NCBI GenBank assembly: GCA_016177205.1 | Contig: JACOVS010000049.1 | Location: 1-11,610 of the forward strand | From: Candidatus Aenigmatarchaeota archaeon | Lineage (GTDB): Archaea; Aenigmatarchaeota; Aenigmatarchaeia; JACPZZ01 | Direction of reading: 5' to 3' | DNA: 11,610 nt | Shown: one piece after another, positions 1 through 5,423 of the stretch | Layout: each line of letters begins with the position of its first letter | Position numbering within the stretch: the first letter of the stretch is position 1 | Translations under genes and position numbers: made by a program | Notes under the pieces: model-generated | Databases searched by the model: none | What the model saw: the letters and a program-made list of their open reading frames with translations, nothing else | Told to the model about the DNA's origin: nothing

Positions 1-480
1 CCCGGCACAGGAAAGACAAAAATTTCCAACGAATTAGCCGGGCTGCTGAACAAAAAAACAGGCAAAAAATTCAAAGTGCTGCACCTGAACTCCGTGATTT
101 TGAGGCGCAAATTGTGGTCGTCAATAGACAAAAAAAGAGGCTCAAAGAACGCTGACATGAAAAGGCTGGGAAAATTCGTATCGGCCCAGACAAGGGAGCA
201 TCCCGACATTATCATCGAAAGCCACCTCGCGCACTATTTCAGGGCGGATGTTGTTTTCGTATTGCGCACGCGCATAAAGGAATTGAAAAGACGCATGGAG
301 AGGCGCGGTTGGAATGAAGCGAAGATAGAAGAGAATTTGGAGGCAGAGAGATTAAATTTAATTTTGGGCGAGGCGTTGGATATCCACGGAAGGAAAAAAT
401 GCATAGAAACCGATACCACCAGCAAAACGTCCAAAACAGCTGCCAAAGACATGCTGAGAAAGGCGGGCTTGCTGCAATAA
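1..480 (+). CDS. Adenylate kinase 6 / Fap7-type NTPase, 5'-truncated
   Basis: The reading frame is open from the first base, so the true start lies outside the window. The fragment opens with PGTGKT, the end of a Walker A P-loop. Further on come ESHLAHYF and VVFVLRT, then RRGWNEAKIEENLEAE, which match the pattern of archaeal and eukaryotic AK6/Fap7 proteins (HLxHY, VLR, RGWxxxKIxENxxAE). A late EtDTT motif also fits. These are small P-loop nucleotide kinases or ATPases of about 170-190 residues; in eukaryotes Fap7 acts in small-subunit ribosome maturation with uS11. About 159 residues are visible, so only the first 10 or so are missing. An internal ATG at position 76 is open in the same frame, but starting there would remove the P-loop. 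The family call is firm; the exact cellular role (adenylate kinase, ribosome assembly, or both) is inferred from the family. Confidence 0.85.
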   Translation, partial: PGTGKTKISNELAGLLNKKTGKKFKVLHLNSVILRRKLWSSIDKKRGSKNADMKRLGKFVSAQTREHPDIIIESHLAHYFRADVVFVLRTRIKELKRRMERRGWNEAKIEENLEAERLNLILGEALDIHGRKKCIETDTTSKTSKTAAKDMLRKAGLLQ

Positions 481-482
481 CA

Positions 483-490
483 TTTATATA
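483..490 (+). promoter_or_regulatory. TATA box of htpX
   Basis: TTTATATA is centred about 29 nt before the ATG at 516. This is the usual archaeal TATA-to-start distance and suggests that the htpX mRNA is leaderless. It begins only 3 nt after the stop of the upstream kinase gene. Confidence 0.6.
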
Positions 491-515
491 TTATACCTTT
501 GTTATCATTGCTTGT

Positions 516-1349
516 ATGATCGAGACTGTGAAGACCGTTGCGCTGTTGGGACTGTTAACAGGGCTATTCCTCGGTGCGGGTTATTACCTGGGCGGATCCT
601 CTGGTGCGGCGGCAGCGCTGGTATTTTCATTGCTGATGAACTTTTTTGCCTATTGGTACTCTGATAAAATCGTGCTGCGGATGTACAATGCCAGAGAAAT
701 AAGCAAAACGGAAAACGCAGGAATACACAAATTAATTGAAGAGATATCCGGGGAGGCGAAAATACCCAAGCCGAAAATCTACCTGGTCGACCAGAAGGCG
801 CCAAATGCTTTCGCAACCGGGCGCGACCCCAAACACGGGGCGCTGGCCGTAACGACCGGATTGATGGAAATACTTGATAAAGCGGAGATCAAAGGCGTTT
901 TGGCGCATGAAATTGCGCACATCAAAAACCGGGACACATTGACGTCAACGCTGGCCGCCACGTTTGCGGGCGCACTTGCATTTACTGCTCAGATGGCTTA
1001 TTACGGCGCGCTTTTTGGCGGACGTGACCGCAACCGAAATCCGATAGGCCTTATCCTAATGGTGATTTTCGTGCCATTGGCGGCAACAATAGTACGTCTT
1101 GCGATCTCGCGCAGCAGGGAATTTGCGGCGGATCGAACCGGGGCAATTTTCATACAAGAAACGGAAGGGTTGGCAAGCGCGCTGTCCAAGATATCCGACG
1201 CATCTAAGCACGTTCTTATGAAAGGCAACCCGGCCACGTCGCACATGTTCATAATAAATCCTTTCAAAGGCGACCTCCTGATGAACCTGCTGTCCACGCA
1301 CCCAAGCACAGAGGCAAGGATAAGGAGCCTGAAATCGCTGAAACTCTGA
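516..1349 (+). CDS. htpX: HtpX-family membrane zinc metalloprotease
   Basis: The 277-residue product is a peptidase M48 (HtpX) protein. HtpX is an inner-membrane endopeptidase that degrades misfolded membrane proteins. The zinc motif HEIAH is at residues 131-135 and is followed by KNRD. The third zinc ligand, in SREFAADR, is Glu202. Two hydrophobic segments near the N-terminus (roughly residues 5-25 and 30-50) and two around the middle (about residues 145-165 and 175-195) match the family's membrane layout. The length is close to that of bacterial and archaeal HtpX. The frame is open further upstream to 399, but that extension runs antiparallel to nothing useful, overlaps the end of the kinase gene, and places residues before the typical MIETVKTVALLG start. 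ATG 516 is also correctly spaced from the TATA box at 483. The catalytic residues are intact, so the protein should be active. Confidence 0.93.
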   Translation: MIETVKTVALLGLLTGLFLGAGYYLGGSSGAAAALVFSLLMNFFAYWYSDKIVLRMYNAREISKTENAGIHKLIEEISGEAKIPKPKIYLVDQKAPNAFATGRDPKHGALAVTTGLMEILDKAEIKGVLAHEIAHIKNRDTLTSTLAATFAGALAFTAQMAYYGALFGGRDRNRNPIGLILMVIFVPLAATIVRLAISRSREFAADRTGAIFIQETEGLASALSKISDASKHVLMKGNPATSHMFIINPFKGDLLMNLLSTHPSTEARIRSLKSLKL

Positions 1350-1394
1350 CCGAAACAGACACCGTAAGTATGCGCCTATTTCTGGCTGAAGCGC

Positions 1395-1401
1395 TTATAT
1401 A
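1395..1401 (+). promoter_or_regulatory. TATA box of the eL40 gene cluster
   Basis: TTATATA, preceded by GCGC, is centred about 37 nt before the ATG at 1435. This predicts a start of transcription about 10 nt upstream of the ATG. The next two genes (1618 and 2460) follow without clear promoters of their own, so this box may drive all three. Confidence 0.5.
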
Positions 1402-1434
1402 CTTATCAACAAATAAATCGTTAGTGGCTACTAC

Positions 1435-1611
1435 ATGGTCAAAAAGAAATTTCCCGAGATTGAACAAAGGCTTTTCAAGAACGTTTACGTCTGCATGCGC
1501 TGCAATGCCAAGCTTCGGACAAACCTGAAGAAAATCGCGACGGGCAAGGTGAAGTGCAGGAGATGCGGCTACAAGTTTTTGCGGCTTAAAAACAAGGACA
1601 TAAAGGTGTAG
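1435..1611 (+). CDS. rpl40e: 50S ribosomal protein eL40
   Basis: This 58-residue protein was translated by hand; it is too short for common ORF cut-offs. It begins MVKKKFPEIEQRLFKNVYVC, matching the archaeal eL40 pattern of a short basic N-terminus, FPE.E.RL and a first zinc pair. The zinc cysteines are C20-x2-C23 and C41-x2-C44, followed by GYKFLRLK, again typical (CRKCGYKGLR.K). eL40 is a small zinc protein of the large ribosomal subunit; archaea have it as a stand-alone protein, whereas in eukaryotes it is fused to ubiquitin. The spacer between the zinc pairs (17 residues) is somewhat longer than the one I recall for other archaea. The stop lies 6 nt before the next gene, so they are probably co-transcribed. 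Confidence 0.9.
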   Translation: MVKKKFPEIEQRLFKNVYVCMRCNAKLRTNLKKIATGKVKCRRCGYKFLRLKNKDIKV

Positions 1612-1617
1612 GATGCA

Positions 1618-2463
1618 ATGCCGCGCTTGGGTTTTTTAAGGCCGCTGAATTTTTTCTTCCTTATTATCCTTGCCGCGAGCGGTTATTTTGTTTCCGCCGG
1701 TTCGCTCGGGGTAACCGGGACGCTTGTCAAAGTAACGCTTTCAATACTGTTCCTGACGCTTGCGGCCAACGTTTTCAGCGAATTCTACAGCGGCAAAATT
1801 TACCGCATGATAAAAAGTTTTTATCCCAGGCCCGGAGGAAAAGGCGTTAGCCATTCCGTGATTGTGTCGGCCATTTTCCTGTTATCCGGCCTAGTTCTTG
1901 CGTACAGCGTCAGCATCTATACGGCTTCGCTGTACTTATTGGCGGCGTTTCTTTTGTCCGTCTATTTGTCTTACCTTAAGAACGTGCGTTTTATCAGGAG
2001 CATTTTCATAAGCGCGGCAGCTTCTGTCGCGGTTGTGCTGGGGGCGGACGCCGCGGGCCCTTCAAGCGCGGCTTATTTTATGGCCGTTTTGCTGTTTTTT
2101 TCCAACGCGTCCGGAGACATGGTGAAAAGCATAACAGAGGGCATGAAGGACAGGGCAACCTTTTTGGTAAACCTGCTGAAGAATTTTTCTTCCTATGTAA
2201 AATTCGATGAAAACAGGACAAGGAAAACGGCGGCTGCGTCGCTGGCGGTTTTCATAATCCTGAGCCCGGTGCCGTATGCGATGGGCCTGGTGCCGCTGAC
2301 GTACCTGGCGATTATCACACTAAGCTCGTTAATCGCATTTGTTGCGCTTTTCAATCTTATCAAAGACGGCAAAAACGTGGCTGTCCTAAGTAAAACGGAC
2401 GAGCTGATAAAGATAAATATGCTGCTCGCGATTATAGCATTTTTAGCTGGTGTGCCGGTTTGA
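1618..2463 (+). CDS. UbiA-fold membrane protein with degenerate active site
   Basis: The 281-residue product is almost entirely hydrophobic, with about eight or nine likely membrane helices. It resembles the UbiA prenyltransferase superfamily, which in archaea includes digeranylgeranylglyceryl phosphate synthase. Two regions support this. Residues 51-78 (N-x-FSE... then YPRPGGKGVS) align in position with the first UbiA motif (NDxxDxxxD...RPxRPxxxGxVS). Residues 166-179 (GDMVKSITEGMKDR) align with the second (RDxxKDxxDxxGD). The C-terminal SKTDELIKINMLLAIIAFLAG also looks like the family's last helix. However, only Asn51 of the first acidic cluster survives, and the second keeps Asp167, Lys170, Glu174 and Asp178 only in part. 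Loss of the Mg-diphosphate-binding aspartates argues that it is not an ordinary prenyltransferase. It starts 6 nt after the eL40 stop. Confidence 0.6.
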   Translation: MPRLGFLRPLNFFFLIILAASGYFVSAGSLGVTGTLVKVTLSILFLTLAANVFSEFYSGKIYRMIKSFYPRPGGKGVSHSVIVSAIFLLSGLVLAYSVSIYTASLYLLAAFLLSVYLSYLKNVRFIRSIFISAAASVAVVLGADAAGPSSAAYFMAVLLFFSNASGDMVKSITEGMKDRATFLVNLLKNFSSYVKFDENRTRKTAAASLAVFIILSPVPYAMGLVPLTYLAIITLSSLIAFVALFNLIKDGKNVAVLSKTDELIKINMLLAIIAFLAGVPV

Positions 2464-2729
2464 GTAACGTACGTTATATGACTTCAAGAGAGCTGCAAAA
2501 CGCCGTCGGCAAAGTTACCGGCATGATAAAAGTTTTGGTTCCGAAGGACAGCAATGATGCGAAGGTGAAATACGTCTGTCCAATGTGTTTGAAAGGCAAG
2601 GACACGGTAGAGGAATGGAAAAAGCCCTTTTCTGTAAAATGCGGTTTCTGCGGGCATAACATGAAACTGCCAAAATTATTGGCGCAGTTCAAGAAAGAGA
2701 AGAAAGTGCAGCAGGCAAAAAACGGTTAA
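2460..2729 (+). CDS. Small zinc-ribbon protein of unknown function
   Basis: This 83-89-residue basic protein carries one zinc ribbon: YVCPMC at about residues 38-43 and VKCGFCGH at about residues 60-67, spaced like a treble-clef or zinc-ribbon knuckle pair. The region before it (ITSRELQ-like start, then GMIKVLVPKDSNDAKVKYVCP) is predicted to be mostly beta. The C-terminus is a lysine-rich helix. I do not recognise a named family; a nucleic-acid or ribosome-associated role is plausible from the charge and zinc ribbon but is only inferred. There are two possible starts: TTG at 2460, which overlaps the stop of the UbiA-like gene, and ATG at 2478, which gives MTSRELQ. Neither has a clear Shine-Dalgarno site. 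The stop overlaps the stop of convergent purD by 4 nt. Confidence 0.65.
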   Translation: MSNVRYMTSRELQNAVGKVTGMIKVLVPKDSNDAKVKYVCPMCLKGKDTVEEWKKPFSVKCGFCGHNMKLPKLLAQFKKEKKVQQAKNG

Positions 2730-4000
2730 TTGGCATTTGGCCCTATACCTCTGCTGTATAACATGTCATCGAAATAAATCCCATCGTTTTCTTCTCCTAT
2801 CGCCCCGTAAGCTTTTTTTGCCGCTTGCGGGAGGTTGTCGCCCAAAGCGGTTACGCTAACAACCCTGCCGCCAGAACTAACAACCCTGCCGTCCGGCGAC
2901 CTGGAAGTTCCGGCATGGAAAACGATCACATCGTCCCTATCCAGACCGAAAATTTCCTTACCCAGGTGGTTTTTGTATTCGTCATCCGGGTATCCGGCCG
3001 TTGCCAGAACAACATTGACCGCGTATTTGGGCAGCCATAACGGTTTCACCCTGTCCAAGCCGCCTTCCGCGCAGGCGTATCCTAATTCGAGAAGGCCTGA
3101 CCCGAGCAACGGGCCCTGGACCTGCTCTTCCGGATCGCCTTTTCTGCAGTTGTATTCCACCACCATAGGCTGCCCGTCTTTGATCATCAACCCCGCGTAT
3201 AGCACCCCGCTGAACGGCCTTCCTTCGCTTTCCATGCCTTCAAGCGTCGGAAATATTATCTCGCTCATAACCCTTTGCCTGGTTTCCCTGTCCAGGAACC
3301 TGGGCGCGTACGCGCCCATGCCTCCTGTCATTTTACCGTTCAATTGTTTGTAGTCCTGCGCAGGCGGGAAGGGCACGAAAATTCCGTTTTTCGTGAAGCC
3401 GATAAACGAAGCTTCACGGCCTTCCATGTATTGTTGCAGCAAAACCCTGTCGCCGGCCCGCCCGAACCTTTTGTCCACCATTAACGCACTTACCGCATTT
3501 TTCAAATCCTTCTCGGTTCTGTAGATAGAAACGCCTTTGCCCTGTGCCAGGCCGTCGGCTTTGATTACGCCGACCCCGTACGATTTTAACAATTGAAGCC
3601 CGAGTTCCCACGCACCCCTTGGATTATCCGCGACACGCGACGGGGGATGCGGTATTCCATGGCGTTCCATAAATTCGTGTGAAAATACCTTGCTGCCTTC
3701 CAGCTTGGCGGCCTTTCCCGAAGGCCCCACGATTCTCCGGCCTTCTTGTTTGAAAGCTTCGTCAATGCCCAGAGTCAGGGGTTTCTCCGGCCCCACAAAG
3801 GTTATGTTAACCTTTTTTTCCCTTGCGAATGCCGCAAGTGCTTTTACGTCGTCGGCCTGTATAGGGACGTTTTCCGCTATTGATGCGGTGCCGGCATTGC
3901 CGGGCGCAACATAGAGCTTGTCCCTGCCGTAAAGTTCCTGCCTTAATTTCCACGCAATTGCGTGCTCACGCCCTCCGCTGCCGACAACGAGAACATCCAT
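2726..4000 (-). CDS. purD: Phosphoribosylamine-glycine ligase (GAR synthetase)
   Basis: The 424-residue enzyme is full length. It catalyses the ATP-dependent joining of glycine to 5-phosphoribosylamine, the second step of de novo purine synthesis, in the cytoplasm. Visible landmarks are GSGGREHA (7-14), PGNAGT (33-38), GPEKPL (70-75), the ATP-grasp strand VIKADGLAQGKGV (145-157), TGGMGAYAP (225-233) and VEYNCRKGDPEEQ (281-293), where Glu282 and Asn284 are the metal ligands. FHAGT and GGRVVSVTALG mark the C-terminal domain. Compared with the usual QDHK...GDTGPNTGGMGAYSP, the loop before TGGMG is about five residues shorter here. The usual NCRFGDPE reads NCRKGDPE. The start at 4000 sits 24-30 nt after a TATA-like box, suggesting a leaderless mRNA. 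No other pur gene is in the window. Confidence 0.95.
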   Translation of the reverse strand: MDVLVVGSGGREHAIAWKLRQELYGRDKLYVAPGNAGTASIAENVPIQADDVKALAAFAREKKVNITFVGPEKPLTLGIDEAFKQEGRRIVGPSGKAAKLEGSKVFSHEFMERHGIPHPPSRVADNPRGAWELGLQLLKSYGVGVIKADGLAQGKGVSIYRTEKDLKNAVSALMVDKRFGRAGDRVLLQQYMEGREASFIGFTKNGIFVPFPPAQDYKQLNGKMTGGMGAYAPRFLDRETRQRVMSEIIFPTLEGMESEGRPFSGVLYAGLMIKDGQPMVVEYNCRKGDPEEQVQGPLLGSGLLELGYACAEGGLDRVKPLWLPKYAVNVVLATAGYPDDEYKNHLGKEIFGLDRDDVIVFHAGTSRSPDGRVVSSGGRVVSVTALGDNLPQAAKKAYGAIGEENDGIYFDDMLYSRGIGPNAN

Positions 4001-4023
4001 ACGATTTTATGGGTACATTACAA

Positions 4024-4030
4024 GATTTAA
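4024..4030 (-). promoter_or_regulatory. TATA box of purD
   Basis: Read on the minus strand this is TTAAATC preceded by CC, 24-30 nt before the purD ATG. Read on the plus strand it is GATTTAA, so it could also initiate toward the hairpin cluster and tRNA-Thr, which otherwise lack a TATA box. Confidence 0.5.
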
Positions 4031-4065
4031 GGGTGAGTTACAAACAGTAAACTGATTAGCAATTG

Positions 4066-4188
4066 GAAACAGGTGCTTTGTAGCTAGAAGCATACCGATA
4101 TTGAGAAAATCGGCAGATTTTCTCAAATAGTTTGCTTTAGCAAACTATTCAGCATACGGTATGCTTCAGTTTCCGATGCACCTGTTTC
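4066..4188. repeat. Nested perfect hairpin cluster upstream of tRNA-Thr
   Basis: There are four perfect inverted repeats. The outer stem pairs 4066-4076 (GAAACAGGTGC) with 4178-4188. The next pairs 4087-4097 (GAAGCATACCG) with 4157-4167. Inside lie two side-by-side hairpins: 4101-4111 with 4116-4126 (TTGAGAAAATC, loop GGCA) and 4127-4136 with 4139-4148 (ATAGTTTGCT). A 15-nt palindrome (AGCATACGGTATGCT, 4151-4165) offers an alternative fold. Together they describe a compact branched RNA or a nested palindromic repeat of 123 nt. It contains no ORF. It lies between the purD promoter and tRNA-Thr and may be a transcribed leader, a separate small RNA, or a repetitive element. A related hairpin occurs at 10282-10299. 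Confidence 0.75.
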
Positions 4189-4199
4189 AGTCTGAATCT

Positions 4200-4309
4200 G
4201 CCTCAGTAGCTCAGTTGGTAACTGAACATATACCAAAGGTATGTGACAGTCGGTAAAGAGCGCCACCTTGGTAAGGTGGAGGTCTCGAGTTCAAATCTCG
4301 ACTGGGGCT
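4200..4309 (+). tRNA. tRNA-Thr(GGT) with a 35-nt insertion in the D-loop
   Basis: The acceptor stem GCCTCAG (4200-4206) pairs with CTGGGGC (4302-4308), one G-U included; the discriminator is T4309 and no CCA is encoded. The D-stem is GCTC/GAGC (4209-4212 with 4258-4261). The anticodon stem is CCACC/GGTGG, with loop TTGGTAA giving anticodon GGT (4270-4272). The T-arm is TCGAG-TTCAAAT-CTCGA. The D-loop carries 35 extra nucleotides, bounded by a GGTAA direct repeat (4217-4221 and 4252-4256), so the exact ends are ambiguous. The insert folds as an 8-bp hairpin, CATATACC/GGTATGTG with loop AAA. Removing 35 nt leaves a normal 75-nt tRNA. An intron at 4221-4255 gives the best, though wobble-rich, bulge-helix-bulge. 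There is no TATA box about 30 nt upstream. Confidence 0.9.
4221..4255 (+). other. Probable D-loop intron of tRNA-Thr
   Basis: This placement gives two 3-nt TAA bulges cut as TA|A and a central helix TTGG/TCGG (three wobble pairs and one G-C). It also gives an inner helix CTG/CAG leading into the 8-bp CATATACC hairpin, with the D-stem as outer helix. Shifts of up to four nt in either direction give the same mature tRNA because of the GGTAA repeat. D-loop introns are known in some archaea; the placement here is inferred. Confidence 0.6.
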
Positions 4310-4322
4310 TGAGAAATTAATA

Positions 4323-4415
4323 TTAGTGTTTCGCCAGCTCTCTGAGTAGCTCTATGTCTTTCTTTATGACCTTCTGGGCGTTAGTTCTTAACTTCTTGAT
4401 CTGATCCTTTGTCAT
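4323..4415 (-). CDS. 30-residue mini-ORF (copy B) after doc
   Basis: This was translated by hand. The product begins MTKDQIKKLRTNAQKV and ends ELLRELAKH; it is strongly basic with a heptad-like helix pattern. Its ATG overlaps the doc stop as ATGA. A good ribosome-binding site, CAGGAGAACTC, lies just upstream, inside the last codons of doc (encoding QENS). The same site, junction and first ten codons recur at 4817-4870, which argues that this is a translated unit and not chance. No family is recognised. An antitoxin or regulatory partner for doc is possible from position only. Confidence 0.55.
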   Translation of the reverse strand: MTKDQIKKLRTNAQKVIKKDIELLRELAKH

Positions 4416-4426
4416 TTGGAGTTCTC
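4359..4426 (-). repeat. Mini-ORF module, copy B
   Basis: This is the partner of the copy at 4817-4881. It begins with CAGGAGAACTC inside the doc 3' end and continues into the 30-residue ORF. Copy B is longer in coding terms (30 against 17 residues). Confidence 0.6.
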
Positions 4427-4816
4427 CTGAATCCATTTTCTGGTCTCTGCTTTATTAGCCTTTTTATCAGCCACTTTAACTATGAAATCAACAGCTTTTT
4501 CGTAGTCCGGTTTTAACTCTAATCCATTCTGGAGCATAAAAGTTTTAGACAGAACGTAGGCTGTGCGTTTGTTGCCGTCCCAGAAATAGTGTCTGGTGGC
4601 TACGTCTTCTAGAATCGCCGCACCCAAAGAAACCGGGTCAGCCTTCCTTTCTGTCATAGACAAGATCCTGTAAGCCAATGAATGCAGCCCGCCCTCGTCG
4701 CGGACTCCAGGCTCGCCGCCTGACGTCAGATCTTTCTGGGTCGCGGAAATTATGTCTTCGTGGATGGCCACAATTATTTTTACCATGTCCTCGGTTTCCT
4801 CTTTCGTCACAACCAT
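4412..4816 (-). CDS. doc: Doc/Fic-family toxin-like protein
   Basis: This 134-residue protein has the Fic core HYFWDGNKRTA at residues 76-86 (His76, Phe78, Asp80, Gly81, Asn82, Lys83, Arg84). It matches Doc's HxFxDxNKR rather than the HPFxxGNGR of AMP-transferring Fic enzymes. PGVRDEGGLHSLAYRI (36-51) is the typical Doc segment before the core. Doc of phage P1 phosphorylates and inactivates elongation factor Tu and is neutralised by Phd; all catalytic positions expected for that activity look present here. No Phd-like antitoxin gene precedes it. Instead its ATG directly follows the TGA of a 17-residue mini-ORF (TGAATG), and its own TGA overlaps the ATG of a 30-residue mini-ORF. Translation is therefore probably coupled, since no ribosome site of its own is evident. 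Activity and partner are inferred. Confidence 0.85.
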   Translation of the reverse strand: MVVTKEETEDMVKIIVAIHEDIISATQKDLTSGGEPGVRDEGGLHSLAYRILSMTERKADPVSLGAAILEDVATRHYFWDGNKRTAYVLSKTFMLQNGLELKPDYEKAVDFIVKVADKKANKAETRKWIQENSK

Positions 4817-4870
4817 TCATACCACTATTTTTGCTTGAATTCTGAGCTTCTTGATTTCTTTTTTTGTCAT
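4817..4870 (-). CDS. 17-residue mini-ORF (copy A) before doc
   Basis: This was translated by hand as MTKKEIKKLRIQAKIVV. It fills exactly the space between the 95-residue gene (whose TGA overlaps its ATG as ATGA) and doc (whose ATG follows its TGA directly). CAGGAGAACTC lies about 4 nt upstream of its ATG, inside the QENS codons of the preceding gene. It is a shortened copy of the mini-ORF at 4323-4415: nine of the first twelve codons specify the same or a similar residue. It may be a degraded copy whose remaining use is to carry ribosomes to doc. Confidence 0.45.
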   Translation of the reverse strand: MTKKEIKKLRIQAKIVV

Positions 4871-4881
4871 GTTGAGTTCTC
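4817..4881 (-). repeat. Mini-ORF module, copy A
   Basis: On the minus strand, CAGGAGAACTC, three nt, ATGACAAA and ATCAAGAAG recur in the same order and spacing as at 4359-4426. The homology covers about 50-60 nt and includes the end of the preceding gene. It therefore looks like one duplicated unit. Confidence 0.6.
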
Positions 4882-5154
4882 CTGATGGCCGTCGAATGCG
4901 TGCGGCGCTTTGGCAAGTACTTCTTCTTTGGTGAACGGCGTCATAGGGTTTATCTCGAACAGCCTCGGGTCGAAGTTGTCTTGAATGGCATCGACCACAT
5001 CGTAGAAGTGGCCCGGATGCTCGACCGTGTCGCAGTGGCAGAACCAGCGGCCATCAATCGAAACGTATATTCTGTACAGTCCACGACCTGTCTCCATGAC
5101 GAGAAGAAGGTATTGCCCAACCGACATCTCTGCCCACGGTATGAACTTGCCCAT
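4867..5154 (-). CDS. Unknown 95-residue protein, first gene of the doc operon
   Basis: The sequence begins MGKFIPWAEMSVGQYLLLVME and continues with a beta-rich middle containing RIYVSIDGRWFCHCDTVEHPGHFYDVVDAI. The C-terminal third includes TPFTKEEVLAKAPHAFDGHQENST. A CHC pair and two further histidines sit between residues 38 and 48 and could bind metal, but I recognise no family. There is no membrane segment. A TATA box at 5178-5184 lies 24-30 nt before the ATG, so the mRNA is probably leaderless and the promoter likely serves the whole unit down to 4323. The last codons (CAG GAG AAC TC) double as the ribosome-binding site of the following mini-ORF. By position it could be an antitoxin or accessory gene for doc, but nothing in the sequence shows DNA binding. 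Confidence 0.65.
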   Translation of the reverse strand: MGKFIPWAEMSVGQYLLLVMETGRGLYRIYVSIDGRWFCHCDTVEHPGHFYDVVDAIQDNFDPRLFEINPMTPFTKEEVLAKAPHAFDGHQENST

Positions 5155-5177
5155 GATGTCAGTTGTCCGTGAACCCG

Positions 5178-5184
5178 ATATAAG
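5178..5184 (-). promoter_or_regulatory. TATA box of the 95-residue gene / doc operon
   Basis: On the minus strand this reads CTTATAT, preceded by AACG. It lies 24-30 nt before the ATG at 5154 and closely resembles the CTTATATA box ahead of eL40. Confidence 0.55.
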
Positions 5185-5273
5185 CGTTTCGCAATCAGGG
5201 TTCCGAAATAATCAGTGAGCCGCACAAAACCAACCGTTACAACGATTTAACCTTTACGCAGGTAGAAAATGTT

Positions 5274-5423
5274 ATGATAAGTTTCTGGCTGATGGAGCGG
5301 GACAGGGCTTTGCTCGGAGAGCTTTGCCGCACGTGCCGGCCACCCAGTTTTGTCCTAATTCAAAACAACTACGGCCAAATTGAGGATTACCGCGAAGCTT
5401 GTCCACACCAAATACGGGAGTAA
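5274..5423 (+). CDS. Doubtful 49-residue ORF overlapping the tspO 3' end
   Basis: A plus-strand frame opens with ATG 5274 (MISFWLMERDRALLGEL), contains CRTC and a later CPHQ, and stops at 5423. A TATA-like GATTTAA at 5244-5250 is centred 27 nt upstream, like the leaderless genes around it. Against it, the last 69 nt run antisense to tspO coding sequence, the product resembles nothing I know, and the intergenic space (5155-5354) is short enough for chance. Kept only as a candidate. Confidence 0.22.
   Translation: MISFWLMERDRALLGELCRTCRPPSFVLIQNNYGQIEDYREACPHQIRE

Noticed and set aside
399..515. Upstream extension of htpX to ATG 399
   Set aside because: It overlaps the kinase gene by 82 nt and adds residues not seen in HtpX; the TATA box at 483 points to ATG 516.
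2835..3353. 172-codon plus-strand ORF opposite purD
   Set aside because: It is fully antisense to a well-conserved enzyme, has no promoter and no recognisable protein pattern; it is a codon-bias shadow.
4066..4188. CRISPR array or a known RNA such as RNase P or SRP RNA
   Set aside because: There are no regularly spaced direct repeats, the region is too short, and it lacks the conserved cores of those RNAs.
4817..4870. Frameshifted N-terminus of doc
   Set aside because: Doc is complete from ATG 4816 with the usual N-terminal helix, and the 17 codons match the independent mini-ORF after doc.
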